Notes: generated by a model from the sequence alone, not told the origin. 5,921 bases of DNA from Bacteriovoracaceae bacterium (GCA_947500275.1 CANMSW010000146.1:1-5921), one strand, 5' to 3'; counted from the stretch's first letter, positions 1 through 5,921 are shown. Numbers and translations: made by a program.

Positions 1-48
1 AAAACAAAAAAGGCCGGCATGCTTTCGCATACCCGCCTTTTTTGTTTT
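1..48 (-). terminator. Intrinsic terminator after tRNA-Arg, probably bidirectional
   Basis: Bases 1-14 and 35-48 are perfect inverted complements (A4-C-A6-GGC against GCC-T6-G-T4). Inside them the stem continues with mismatches, ending in ATGC/GCAT (19-22 and 27-30) around a four-base loop. Read on the minus strand the loop is GAAA, a stable GNRA tetraloop. A GC-rich stem followed by a T-run is the form of a Rho-independent terminator. It lies 11 bases beyond the CCA end of the tRNA gene, so it should end that transcript. The arms are A-rich on one side and T-rich on the other, so it could also end a plus-strand gene entering from outside the window. The left edge may be cut by the window. 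Confidence 0.85.
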
Positions 49-59
49 CAGAATTTAAA

Positions 60-136
<77 letters not shown>

Positions 137-150
137 GCACTTACGGGTTC

Positions 151-179
151 GGTTAACATGGCCAGGGCCTGAGTGCCAA
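151..179 (-). promoter_or_regulatory. Possible weak promoter for tRNA-Arg
   Basis: On the minus strand a TTGGCA hexamer (174-179) matches the sigma-70 -35 consensus at five of six bases. It is separated by 17 bases from TTAACC (151-156), which is a poor -10 element. The -10 would lie 14 bases before the tRNA 5' end. Spacing is good but the -10 match is weak, so this is tentative. I see no terminator between the TauE/SafE stop and the tRNA. Confidence 0.25.
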
Positions 180-209
180 GACCCAACAGTTTGAAGTTCG
201 GGCCTTTCC

Positions 210-1037
210 TTACCTTTGGAAGATCTCAGTCAGCAGGATCAAGCTCCCCATTCCCAGGATAAACCACCCAAACGCCTTCTTAAGGACGGGGGCAGGAACC
301 TTCTGATTCAGTCGACTACCTAGCAAGATCCCCAGGGCAGCAAGGAGTGTAAATCCGGCTAAAAAGGGCCAGGATTCAGAGGGGATGGACGATTGCCCAA
401 GGCTCATGGTGAATCCAAAAAGGGAATTGAGTGTGATGATCAGAAGCGAGGTTCCCACTGCCCGGTCCATGGGAAGCTTAAGGAGTCCGACCAGGGCTGG
501 AACAATAAGGAATCCCCCACCCGCACCCAAAAAGCCCGTGATTGCTCCCACGCCAAAGCCCTGGGCCCCGACTTGGAGAGGGGGCGCCCGTTCCGCGGTG
601 GCCTTGATTGCGCGCCCAAAAAGCATCGCCCGTGCCGCAAGCATCATGACGACCGCGAACGCGCCCATGAGGAGGGTGTCTTTCGAAACGCTCAATCCTC
701 CCGAAAGCGCAAACTCAGCCGGGATTTGCGGCAGAATCACGCGCCGGGCGATAGCGACTCCCGCCAAAGCGGGAAGTGCGAATGTCAGGCCTGTCTTGAA
801 CTCTACCAAGCCCCGCTTGATATAGGGCAGGGTTCCAATCCCTGAAACAAGACCTACAATCAGCAGGGACTCTTGCGTCGCACGGGTGGCCACATGTCCG
901 AAAAGGTAGACGAGGATTGGAACCGTGAGGATCGCGCCCCCTCCACCTAAAAGACCAAGGGTGATGCCCATCACCGTCGCTGCGATATAGCCTAGGGCTG
1001 CGAGAGCATGGGGGTGTGAGAGTTCAATGAAGTTCAT
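210..1037 (-). CDS. TauE/SafE family sulfite/anion exporter
   Basis: The gene encodes a 275-residue, very hydrophobic inner-membrane protein with about eight likely membrane segments. It has the internal duplication typical of the TauE/SafE family. GLLGGGGAILTVP (28-40) in the first half matches GFLGAGGGFLIVP (168-180) in the second, each followed by a hydrophobic run and a conserved polar helix (RATQESLLIVG, 52-62; RAVGTSLLIITLNSL, 192-206). The length is normal for the family. Members are linked to export of sulfite, sulfoacetate and other small organic or sulfur anions. It is the last protein gene of a minus-strand operon, 15 bases after the MBL enzyme. The family alone does not fix the substrate; sulfite is inferred from the neighbours. 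No clear Shine-Dalgarno sequence precedes this ATG, so translation may be coupled to the upstream gene. The start keeps the full first repeat. Confidence 0.9.
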   Translation of the reverse strand: MNFIELSHPHALAALGYIAATVMGITLGLLGGGGAILTVPILVYLFGHVATRATQESLLIVGLVSGIGTLPYIKRGLVEFKTGLTFALPALAGVAIARRVILPQIPAEFALSGGLSVSKDTLLMGAFAVVMMLAARAMLFGRAIKATAERAPPLQVGAQGFGVGAITGFLGAGGGFLIVPALVGLLKLPMDRAVGTSLLIITLNSLFGFTMSLGQSSIPSESWPFLAGFTLLAALGILLGSRLNQKVPAPVLKKAFGWFILGMGSLILLTEIFQR

Positions 1038-1052
1038 AGGATTCGCGCCGAG

Positions 1053-1793
1053 TTACTTAAAGTTCTCAAACAACGACTCCTTGAGGAGTTTAGGTGAAGG
1101 CCCCACGTAAGATCCCGCTTCACGGACGAAGGTCTCGCGATCTTGATTGAGCGAAGCATTGATTTGTAGTTGCGTAGCCCAGGTCGAAGCTCTTCCGCCC
1201 TCGGCGTCGTGCCCGGTGAGGAGGATTTGTTCGACCCGTGCGACTGCTTTAATTTTTTGCAGGCTCTCGTAGTGAGCGGCTGGGTCTCCGGTCGGTAAAT
1301 CGTCGCGTCCGGTATCTCCATGAATGACCGTATCCCCCGTGAACAGGAACGGCCCCCAAACTGGCGTGATGCTGTCTTGGGTGTGGCCCGGAGTAAGTAA
1401 AATCTTTAAGGCACCTGCTTGCGTTGGAAGGTCTAAGTCCCGCGAGACACGGAGGTGGATTTTTCGGCTCGGCGCTTTCTCGTGCATCACGAGGGGAGCT
1501 TTGAGCTCAACGGCGAGCTCACCGGCGCAAGAGATATGGTCAGCGTGAGTGTGCGTGTCGATGACGGCAACGAATCGGTACCCCTGGAAATCTTTCTGCG
1601 CAGTTTTGACGAGAGCGTCCCAATCGTCGCGCATGGGGTCGACCACGATCGCCTCGTGGGTGGTTTCGTTCCCGGCGATATAGGACATATTGTCGTCGTT
1701 AACGACAGCAATCACCTTCCAGCCTTTCGGCGCTCGGGCGCCGTCAAATAGGATCGACGATAGATCTTTTAGGATAGTTGGATAAGTCGACAT
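1053..1793 (-). CDS. MBL-fold metallohydrolase, probable ETHE1-like persulfide dioxygenase
   Basis: The gene encodes a 246-residue single-domain metallo-beta-lactamase-fold protein. All metal-site motifs are visible: HTHADH at 81-86, the TPGHT histidine H137, the FTGD aspartate D154, and the GHD histidine H195. In human ETHE1 the single iron is bound by H79, H135 and D154. The equivalents here are H81, H137 and D154, an almost identical spacing. This favours a persulfide dioxygenase, which oxidises glutathione persulfide to sulfite. The segment after D154 (GDTGRDDLPTGD, 159-170) resembles the G-x-GR-x-D region of that group but is not the usual GRTDF form. Glyoxalase II-like hydrolase activity therefore cannot be excluded. 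No rhodanese domain is fused. No signal peptide is seen, so it is probably cytoplasmic. The start lies 6 bases after the regulator stop, with AGAGG inside the end of the regulator gene as a possible ribosome site, which suggests translational coupling. Confidence 0.85.
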   Translation of the reverse strand: MSTYPTILKDLSSILFDGARAPKGWKVIAVVNDDNMSYIAGNETTHEAIVVDPMRDDWDALVKTAQKDFQGYRFVAVIDTHTHADHISCAGELAVELKAPLVMHEKAPSRKIHLRVSRDLDLPTQAGALKILLTPGHTQDSITPVWGPFLFTGDTVIHGDTGRDDLPTGDPAAHYESLQKIKAVARVEQILLTGHDAEGGRASTWATQLQINASLNQDRETFVREAGSYVGPSPKLLKESLFENFK

Positions 1794-1799
1794 AAAAGT

Positions 1800-2123
1800 T
1801 TAGGCCTCTTGTTCGTCGCAAAAAATCCGCTTCAAGGAGCGCATCAGCTTCCCTATTCGTGGGTCTTCGATTTGATAGTAAATAAATCTCCCTTCGCGCC
1901 TCGCCGTGACGAGTCCCTCAGACTTCATCTTGGCTAGGACCTGGGATATAGTGGGCTGTGGAGCTTGGCAGGATTCTATCAACTCCCCTACCGAGGACTC
2001 GCCTTGGGCAAGTTGGCAGAGGAGTCTCATCCGCAGGGGATGGGCGAGGAGCTTAAGAAGGTCGCTCACTTCATCTGCTTTTTGGCTCAGCATTACTGCG
2101 TCAGTCGTTAAGTTGGCTGCCAT
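1800..2123 (-). CDS. ArsR-family persulfide-sensing repressor (BigR/SqrR-like)
   Basis: The gene encodes a 107-residue winged-helix regulator. The N-terminal helix (LLKLLAHPLRMRLLC, 22-36) is typical of ArsR proteins. The helix-turn-helix spans about 44-70 (SVGELIESC...PTISQVLAKM), and the wing is around 76-86 (ARREGRFIYYQ). Cysteines C36 and C102 are exactly 66 residues apart and lie in LLC and FC contexts. BigR (C42/C108) and SqrR (C41/C107) have the same spacing and form a disulfide or polysulfide bridge that releases DNA. The CxC-type metal site of ArsR/SmtB is not seen. A third cysteine, C52, lies within the DNA-binding region. I chose the ATG at 2121-2123. A longer reading frame runs back to 2309, but it crosses the operator and promoter, and the ATG at 2145-2147 lies inside the palindrome with no ribosome site. 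It is the first gene of the operon and probably represses itself and the two genes that follow. Confidence 0.9.
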   Translation of the reverse strand: MAANLTTDAVMLSQKADEVSDLLKLLAHPLRMRLLCQLAQGESSVGELIESCQAPQPTISQVLAKMKSEGLVTARREGRFIYYQIEDPRIGKLMRSLKRIFCDEQEA

Positions 2124-2139
2124 AGGGTTTCCCGTCTTT

Positions 2140-2169
2140 ATATTCATATATTTGAATATGTGAATATGT
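2140..2169. promoter_or_regulatory. Probable operator for the BigR/SqrR-like repressor
   Basis: Bases 2140-2159 hold a perfect inverted repeat, ATATTC-N8-GAATAT. Its core, ATTC-N8-GAAT (2142-2157), matches the operator form I recall for SqrR. The right half-site is part of a tandem repeat, GAATATGT twice (2154-2161 and 2162-2169), which gives a third half-site. The palindrome sits 16 bases before the chosen start of the regulator gene and overlaps its likely -10 and spacer, a suitable place for autorepression. Binding is inferred and not shown. Confidence 0.7.
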
Positions 2170-2174
2170 TGCAA
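2145..2174 (-). promoter_or_regulatory. Likely sigma-70-type promoter of the regulator-MBL-TauE operon
   Basis: On the minus strand TTGCAA (2169-2174) can serve as -35 and TATATG (2145-2150) as -10, with 18 bases between them. A run of seven A residues on that strand (2178-2184) lies just upstream of the -35, where an UP element would be. Transcription would start at about 2138, giving a leader of about 15 bases. The -10 lies inside the operator palindrome, so a bound repressor would block RNA polymerase. Confidence 0.5.
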
Positions 2175-2252
2175 GTCTTTTTTTGGTCCCATCCTTAACT
2201 TGCGAGCTCCGTTATTCAGGCAGAAGATCATAACGCTCCCAATCCAACTGTT

Positions 2253-2256
2253 GAGG
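2253..2256 (+). promoter_or_regulatory. Ribosome binding site that sets the ABC ATPase start
   Basis: GAGG lies 9 bases before the ATG at 2266. An in-frame TTG at 2200 would add 22 residues that do not look like an ABC N-terminus (rich in arginine and leucine), and it has no comparable site. The ATG at 2266 puts the ATPase core (ILEVRDLKKSF) close to the N-terminus, as is usual. Confidence 0.6.
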
Positions 2257-2265
2257 CGGTCTCGC

Positions 2266-3171
2266 ATGGTTTCATCTCCAAGTTTCATTCTTGAAGTTCG
2301 CGATCTCAAAAAGTCCTTTCCCGGAGTTCAAGCTGTCGATGGCGTGAGTTTCGGAATTGCTGCTGGCCGCTGCTTCGGCCTTCTTGGCCCCAATGGTGCG
2401 GGCAAAACGACGACGATCGAGATGATCGAGGGCATCACGAAGCCAAGTTCAGGTGAGCTGCTCTTCAAGGGGCGCCCGATTGGTCGGGATTTCAAAACCA
2501 GCGCCGGCATTCAGTTCCAAGCGACCAGCCTGCAGGAATACCTGACCGTTCGTGAAACCGTCGTGATGTTTGCGAGTCTGTATACGAAGCGCGCGGACTT
2601 GGAAGAACTCTACCGCTTGTGCGATTTGACCGAATTCTTGGATCGCGAAGCCCTCAAGGTGTCCGGCGGGCAGCGCCAACGGATGCTTCTCGCCGTAGCG
2701 CTCGTGAACGATCCTGAAATTGTTTTCTTGGACGAGCCCACGACGGGTCTGGATCCACAGGCCCGCCGCCAGTTTTGGGAGTTGATCCGGAAGCTGAAAT
2801 CCCAGGGCAAGACCATTGTCTTGACGACCCACTACATGGAAGAGGCTTATGCTCTTTGCGATGAAATCGCGATCATGGATCACGGCAAAATCATCGCGCG
2901 CGGTGTCCCTGATTCTCTTCTCAGGCAGTATTTTGATACGGTTACCCTCGTTCTACCAACCGGAGGCCCTGCGCTCACGGCCGAGATCGTCGCTACGGCA
3001 AAAGAGGTCCTCGATCGTCCGGACGGACTTGAAGTTCGGACGTCTGAAGTAAACCGCACGCTTCAAGCTCTCATCGCCTCGGGCCGAGATCTTTCGAAGA
3101 TTCAGGTGCGAAGCAGTACGCTCGAAGATCTCTTCCTCCACCTCACCGGCAAGGAGTTACGCGAATCATGA
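2266..3171 (+). CDS. ABC transporter ATP-binding protein (ABC-2 exporter type)
   Basis: The gene encodes a 301-residue ATPase. Visible motifs are Walker A GPNGAGKT (41-48), Q-loop near Q85, signature SGGQRQR (133-139), Walker B IVFLDE (152-157) with catalytic E157, D-loop GLDP (161-164) and switch histidine H189 in TTHYMEEA. After about 220 residues comes an extension of about 80 residues, ending in STLEDLFLHLTGKEL, the tail common in DrrA/CcmA-like exporters. The protein should bind the cytoplasmic face of the membrane as a dimer with the permease encoded next, whose gene overlaps its stop by four bases. The substrate cannot be told; the subfamily includes drug, lipid and polysaccharide exporters. 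It is divergent from the sulfur operon and starts about 100 bases from the operator. I could not identify a convincing plus-strand promoter in 2124-2265. Confidence 0.93.
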   Translation: MVSSPSFILEVRDLKKSFPGVQAVDGVSFGIAAGRCFGLLGPNGAGKTTTIEMIEGITKPSSGELLFKGRPIGRDFKTSAGIQFQATSLQEYLTVRETVVMFASLYTKRADLEELYRLCDLTEFLDREALKVSGGQRQRMLLAVALVNDPEIVFLDEPTTGLDPQARRQFWELIRKLKSQGKTIVLTTHYMEEAYALCDEIAIMDHGKIIARGVPDSLLRQYFDTVTLVLPTGGPALTAEIVATAKEVLDRPDGLEVRTSEVNRTLQALIASGRDLSKIQVRSSTLEDLFLHLTGKELRES

Positions 3172-4202
3172 AACTAGAACGACTCAGATCCATTCTTGCT
3201 GCTCGAAACAAAGAATTCCTCAGGGACTACTCCTCTCTGGGTTGGAACTTCGCCTTTCCTGTTCTCGTCGTGCTCGGGTTTTCGTTCGCGTTTTCGGGTC
3301 GCGAGCAGGACCTCTTCAAGATCGCAGTGGTTGCGCAACCCGACGCTGCGCTTTCTTCAGAATTTTTGCAGATTCGGCACATTCAGAAGGTCGATAAACA
3401 AGAAAGCGAGTTACAAGATACGCTTCAGCGTCTGAAGCGCCATCAGGTCGATTTCGTCCTGGCGCCCGCAGAACAGGGGAGCGGACTTCGGTATTGGCTC
3501 AACGAGACGTCCCCGAAGGGATATCTCCTTGAGAAGCTGCTTTTAGGGAGCGTGCCCGAAGCGGCGCGACTCCAAGTGATCAAAGGCACGGTTGCCGGCA
3601 AAGAAATCCGTTACGTCGATTGGCTCATTTCCGGCCTACTTGCGATGAACATGATGTTCTCAGCCCTTTTTGGGGTGGGTTACACGATTGTCCGGTATCG
3701 AAAGACGGGATTCCTGAAACGATTGAAGGCCACGCCATTGACTCCGATGGAGTTCCTCCTTGCTCAGATTTTTTCTCGCCTCTGGCTCTTGGTCTCTGTG
3801 ACCGCGATAGTTTACACGGGCTGCCACCTGCTGGTTAAATTCACGATGCTCGGATCCTATTTCGACCTTTTCGTCGTCTTGATCGCTGGCTCCCTGTGTT
3901 TGATCTCGCTGGGTCTAGTGGTCGCAGCTGCGATTCGGAGCGAGGAGTTTGCGGGCGGAGTCTTGAACCTCCTGACATGGCCGATGATGTTTCTTTCTGG
4001 TGTGTGGTTTTCGCTTGAGGGGTCGCCCAACTGGGTGATCCAAGTCGCGAAAGTGTTCCCACTCACGCACGTCATTGGTGCGGCACGGGCGATTATGACT
4101 GAGGGGGCAACGCTTGGCCAAGTGATGCCGCAAGTCACGGCGCTCGGGGCCATGACCCTCGTGTTCCTCGTTTTAGGCTCGGCCATCTTTAAGTGGGAAT
4201 AG
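3168..4202 (+). CDS. ABC-2 type transporter permease
   Basis: The gene encodes a 344-residue membrane protein with the ABC-2 layout. There is a cytoplasmic N-terminal helix, TM1 at about 26-43, a soluble extracytoplasmic domain at about 44-150, and then TM segments near 151-174, 197-217, 232-255, 262-282 and 322-341. The loop RKTGFLKRLKATPLTPMEFL (178-197) is the typical coupling region of the family. The segment LLTWPMMFLSGVWFSLE (268-284), followed by FPLTHVIGAAR (297-307), is also characteristic. Its ATG overlaps the ATPase stop (ATGA, 3168-3171), so the two are translationally coupled. A long periplasmic loop after TM1 is typical of the YhiH/YadH/DrrB-like group. The substrate is unknown. 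No third component, such as a membrane-fusion protein or outer-membrane factor, is encoded in the window. Confidence 0.92.
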   Translation: MKLERLRSILAARNKEFLRDYSSLGWNFAFPVLVVLGFSFAFSGREQDLFKIAVVAQPDAALSSEFLQIRHIQKVDKQESELQDTLQRLKRHQVDFVLAPAEQGSGLRYWLNETSPKGYLLEKLLLGSVPEAARLQVIKGTVAGKEIRYVDWLISGLLAMNMMFSALFGVGYTIVRYRKTGFLKRLKATPLTPMEFLLAQIFSRLWLLVSVTAIVYTGCHLLVKFTMLGSYFDLFVVLIAGSLCLISLGLVVAAAIRSEEFAGGVLNLLTWPMMFLSGVWFSLEGSPNWVIQVAKVFPLTHVIGAARAIMTEGATLGQVMPQVTALGAMTLVFLVLGSAIFKWE

Positions 4203-4214
4203 GCACTCTTAAAC

Positions 4215-4258
4215 GATTCACGACGAAAAGGGCGGCTGGCCGCGTGACGGCCTGAATC
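4215..4258 (+). other. Inverted-repeat element in the metG leader
   Basis: Two nested inverted repeats lie between the permease stop and metG. The outer pair is GATTCA (4215-4220) with TGAATC (4253-4258). The inner hairpin is GGCCG-CGTGA-CGGCC (4238-4252), directly next to the right outer arm. The left side carries a 17-base bulge. No T-run follows, so this is not an ordinary intrinsic terminator. It could be a transcript-stabilising or attenuating structure, or chance. I see no T-box or other known riboswitch core in this 80-base gap. Confidence 0.3.
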
Positions 4259-4282
4259 AGCTCGTGTTAGGACCAAAGACGC

Positions 4283-5839
4283 ATGAAAAACCGACGCTAC
4301 ATCACGACCCCTCTCTATTATGTGAATGCCCGCCCTCATTTGGGCCATGCTTACACGACGATTATGGCTGACGTCGTAAAGCGCCATTACACACAGCGGG
4401 GCGATGAAGTCGTTTTCTTGACCGGGACAGATGAGCACGGCGAGAAGATTGCTCAAATTGCAGCACGCGAGGGGAAGGCGCCGCAGCAGCTTGCCGATGA
4501 AGTCTCGGCGGACTTCAAAGAAACTTGGGAAAAAATGAACCTAAGTTTTGATATTTTTTATCGCACGACCTCGCCTTCCCACGTGGCAGCGGTTCGCGAG
4601 GCCCTGACGCTTCTCAAGTCTAAAGGTGAGATCGAGTTTCGTGAGTACGAAGGAAATTACTGCGTCGGTTGCGAGCGGTTTTTAACGGATACCGAGCTCA
4701 CGGCAGATGGTACTTGTGCTGATCACCAGAAGAAACCTGAGCACCGGAAAGAAGGGAATTACTTCTTCTTGATGAGCAACTATCAGCAGAAGCTGATCGA
4801 CCATCTCGAGAGTCACCCGGAGAGCATTCGCCCGGACCAATACCGGGGCGAGATTCTTTCGTTCCTCAAAAACGAAAAACTCGGAGACCTATGTATTTCT
4901 CGGCCGAAGAGCCGCCTCACTTGGGGCATTGAACTCCCCTTCGATTCAAATTTCGTCACCTATGTGTGGGTCGATGCCCTTCTGAACTACCTGGCTGCGA
5001 CTGGCTGGCCAGACGCTCAGAAGTATGACGAGAAGCTTTGGAACGAGGCAGTGCATCTGATCGGCAAGGATATCGTGAAGACCCACTCGGTCTACTGGTT
5101 CTCGATCTTGATGGCACTCGGCGTGAAGCCTCCGAAGAGCTTAAACGTCAACGGCTACTGGCTCATCGGCGGCACCAAGATGAGCAAAAGCTTGGGCAAC
5201 GTGGTTCGCCCGCTCGACGTGGAGGGGACCTACGGCCGCGAGACTTTACGTTTCTACTTGCTCCGCGAGATGTCTTACGGAAATGATTCGACCTTCACGC
5301 TCGAAAGCTTCGTGAACTCAGTGAACGCTCATTTGGCGAACGGCATCGGGAATTTGTGCTCGCGCGTGCTCACGCTCTGCCAAAAAAATGGGGTCACCCA
5401 AGTTCCTGCGGGCGCGAAACTTGAGAGCGCTGACCAAGCGTTGCTCGATCGGCGGGCACAAGCTCTTCAGGAGTGGAATGCAGCATTCGAAGAGTTGAAG
5501 TATCAAAACGCGGTGAAATCGTGGTCTGAGCTTGTGACTGCGTGCGACCTCTATATCAACGAGCAAAAGCCATGGGCCTTAGCGAAGGATCCCGCCCAGT
5601 CAGGGCGTTTGCACACCGTTTTGACCGTGTGCATGCAAGTGATTGAAGCGCTGGGGGTCTTGATCTACCCCGTTTTGCCCGAGGCTTCTCTGAAAATCTG
5701 TGGGGCATTGGGCCTTGAAACTCCCGACTTGAGCGCCGTGACTCGGGCTGAAGTACGCGCATTCCCAGCGATCGCTGAAGTTCCAAAGCTTTTCATGCGG
5801 ATCGCGCTTCCAGCGCCTGAAGCAGATTCAAAAGCTTGA
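4283..5839 (+). CDS. metG: Methionyl-tRNA synthetase, short form
   Basis: The gene encodes a 518-residue class I aminoacyl-tRNA synthetase that charges tRNA-Met in the cytoplasm. The N-terminus (YITTPLYYVNARPHLGHAYT) has the HIGH-type motif HLGH at 19-22. FLTGTDEHGEK follows at 45-55. A single zinc knuckle is intact, with ligands C127, C130, C145 and H148. WVDALLNYL and the KMSKS loop (299-303) complete the catalytic domain, and an alpha-helical anticodon-binding domain fills the rest. The protein ends soon after that domain and lacks the C-terminal Trbp111-like tRNA-binding domain of longer MetRS forms (about 650-680 residues). This is a known natural variant and not a truncation. AGGA (4269-4272) lies 10 bases before the ATG and supports this start. 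The gene lies 80 bases after the permease and may have its own promoter, which I could not place. It converges with the next gene. Confidence 0.97.
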   Translation: MKNRRYITTPLYYVNARPHLGHAYTTIMADVVKRHYTQRGDEVVFLTGTDEHGEKIAQIAAREGKAPQQLADEVSADFKETWEKMNLSFDIFYRTTSPSHVAAVREALTLLKSKGEIEFREYEGNYCVGCERFLTDTELTADGTCADHQKKPEHRKEGNYFFLMSNYQQKLIDHLESHPESIRPDQYRGEILSFLKNEKLGDLCISRPKSRLTWGIELPFDSNFVTYVWVDALLNYLAATGWPDAQKYDEKLWNEAVHLIGKDIVKTHSVYWFSILMALGVKPPKSLNVNGYWLIGGTKMSKSLGNVVRPLDVEGTYGRETLRFYLLREMSYGNDSTFTLESFVNSVNAHLANGIGNLCSRVLTLCQKNGVTQVPAGAKLESADQALLDRRAQALQEWNAAFEELKYQNAVKSWSELVTACDLYINEQKPWALAKDPAQSGRLHTVLTVCMQVIEALGVLIYPVLPEASLKICGALGLETPDLSAVTRAEVRAFPAIAEVPKLFMRIALPAPEADSKA

Positions 5840-5847
5840 TCGCAGAG

Positions 5848-5921
5848 TCAGCGGACCCAGTCGTAGTTGAAAGAAACGCTGATGCGTTCTTGCTCTACGA
5901 GGTTCGCTGGCACTTCGTGTT
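5848..5921 (-). CDS. C-terminal end of a probable 2OG-Fe(II) oxygenase-like protein (partial)
   Basis: A minus-strand frame enters from the right edge and stops at TGA (5848-5850). Only 23 residues are visible. They include a histidine followed 11 residues later by an arginine, then ISVSFNYDW and a final VR. The pattern H-x-V-x-x-N ... E-R-I-S-V-S-F-N matches the C-terminal core of 2-oxoglutarate/Fe(II) oxygenases of the PF13759-like group. There the histidine is the second iron-binding histidine and the arginine binds 2-oxoglutarate. The stop lies 8 bases from the metG stop, a tight convergent arrangement with no visible terminator. Identity rests on a short stretch, so it is tentative; the start and most of the gene lie outside the window. 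Confidence 0.6.
   Translation of the reverse strand, partial: HEVPANLVEQERISVSFNYDWVR

Noticed and set aside
385..845. Two plus-strand open frames of about 150 codons opposite the TauE/SafE gene
   Set aside because: They lie wholly antisense to a gene with clear family motifs, are rich in arginine, proline and lysine, and show no recognisable domain. They are reading-frame shadows.
2124..2309. A 62-residue N-terminal extension of the regulator
   Set aside because: The extension would cross the operator, the promoter and the start of the divergent ABC gene. The residues do not look like an ArsR N-terminus.
2449..2883. A 144-codon minus-strand open frame inside the ABC ATPase gene
   Set aside because: It is antisense to the signature and Walker B region of a conserved ATPase, and no domain is recognisable.
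4203..4282. A T-box or methionine-type riboswitch ahead of metG
   Set aside because: The gap is only 80 bases and shows no T-box consensus, specifier loop or terminator/antiterminator pair. Only a simple inverted-repeat structure is present.
3857..4456. A 199-codon minus-strand open frame spanning the permease end and the metG start
   Set aside because: It overlaps two well-supported plus-strand genes and the gap between them, and its composition has no family signal. It is a shadow frame despite its length.

Overview
The window is bacterial and gene-dense. It holds one tRNA gene, six complete or nearly complete protein genes and the tail of a seventh. Short intergenic gaps, ATGA-type overlap, a CCA-encoding tRNA and a BigR/SqrR-type regulator suggest a Gram-negative bacterium (a proteobacterium or a relative such as Bdellovibrionota). 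The sequence alone does not fix the taxon, and this is a weak inference.

Left part (1-2174), all on the minus strand. A regulator, a metallo-beta-lactamase-fold enzyme and a TauE/SafE membrane protein form a tight three-gene operon with gaps of 6 and 15 bases. The operon reads away from an AT-rich control region at about 2140-2184. A tRNA-Arg(CCG) gene lies 73 bases beyond the TauE/SafE gene on the same strand, followed by a strong hairpin terminator at the window edge. The regulator carries two cysteines 66 residues apart, as in the persulfide sensors BigR and SqrR. Its upstream region has a palindrome of the form ATTC-N8-GAAT overlapping a plausible promoter. The simplest reading is a sulfide/persulfide stress operon: the repressor senses persulfide, the MBL enzyme (ETHE1-like) oxidises persulfide to sulfite, and TauE/SafE exports the sulfite. 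No sulfide:quinone reductase or rhodanese is present in the window.

Middle part (2266-4202), plus strand and divergent from the operon. An ABC ATPase and an ABC-2 type permease overlap by four bases and form an export system of unknown substrate. The shared control region raises, but does not prove, co-regulation with the sulfur operon.

Right part (4203-5921). A short-form methionyl-tRNA synthetase gene (metG, 518 codons) has an intact HLGH motif, KMSKS motif and zinc knuckle, and no C-terminal tRNA-binding domain. Only 8 bases beyond its stop, a convergent minus-strand gene ends. Its 23 visible C-terminal residues resemble the end of a 2-oxoglutarate/Fe(II) oxygenase.

I found no mobile element, CRISPR array, phage gene or clearly new system. 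The most interesting point is the complete-looking sensor-operator-enzyme-exporter unit and its repeat-rich divergent control region.
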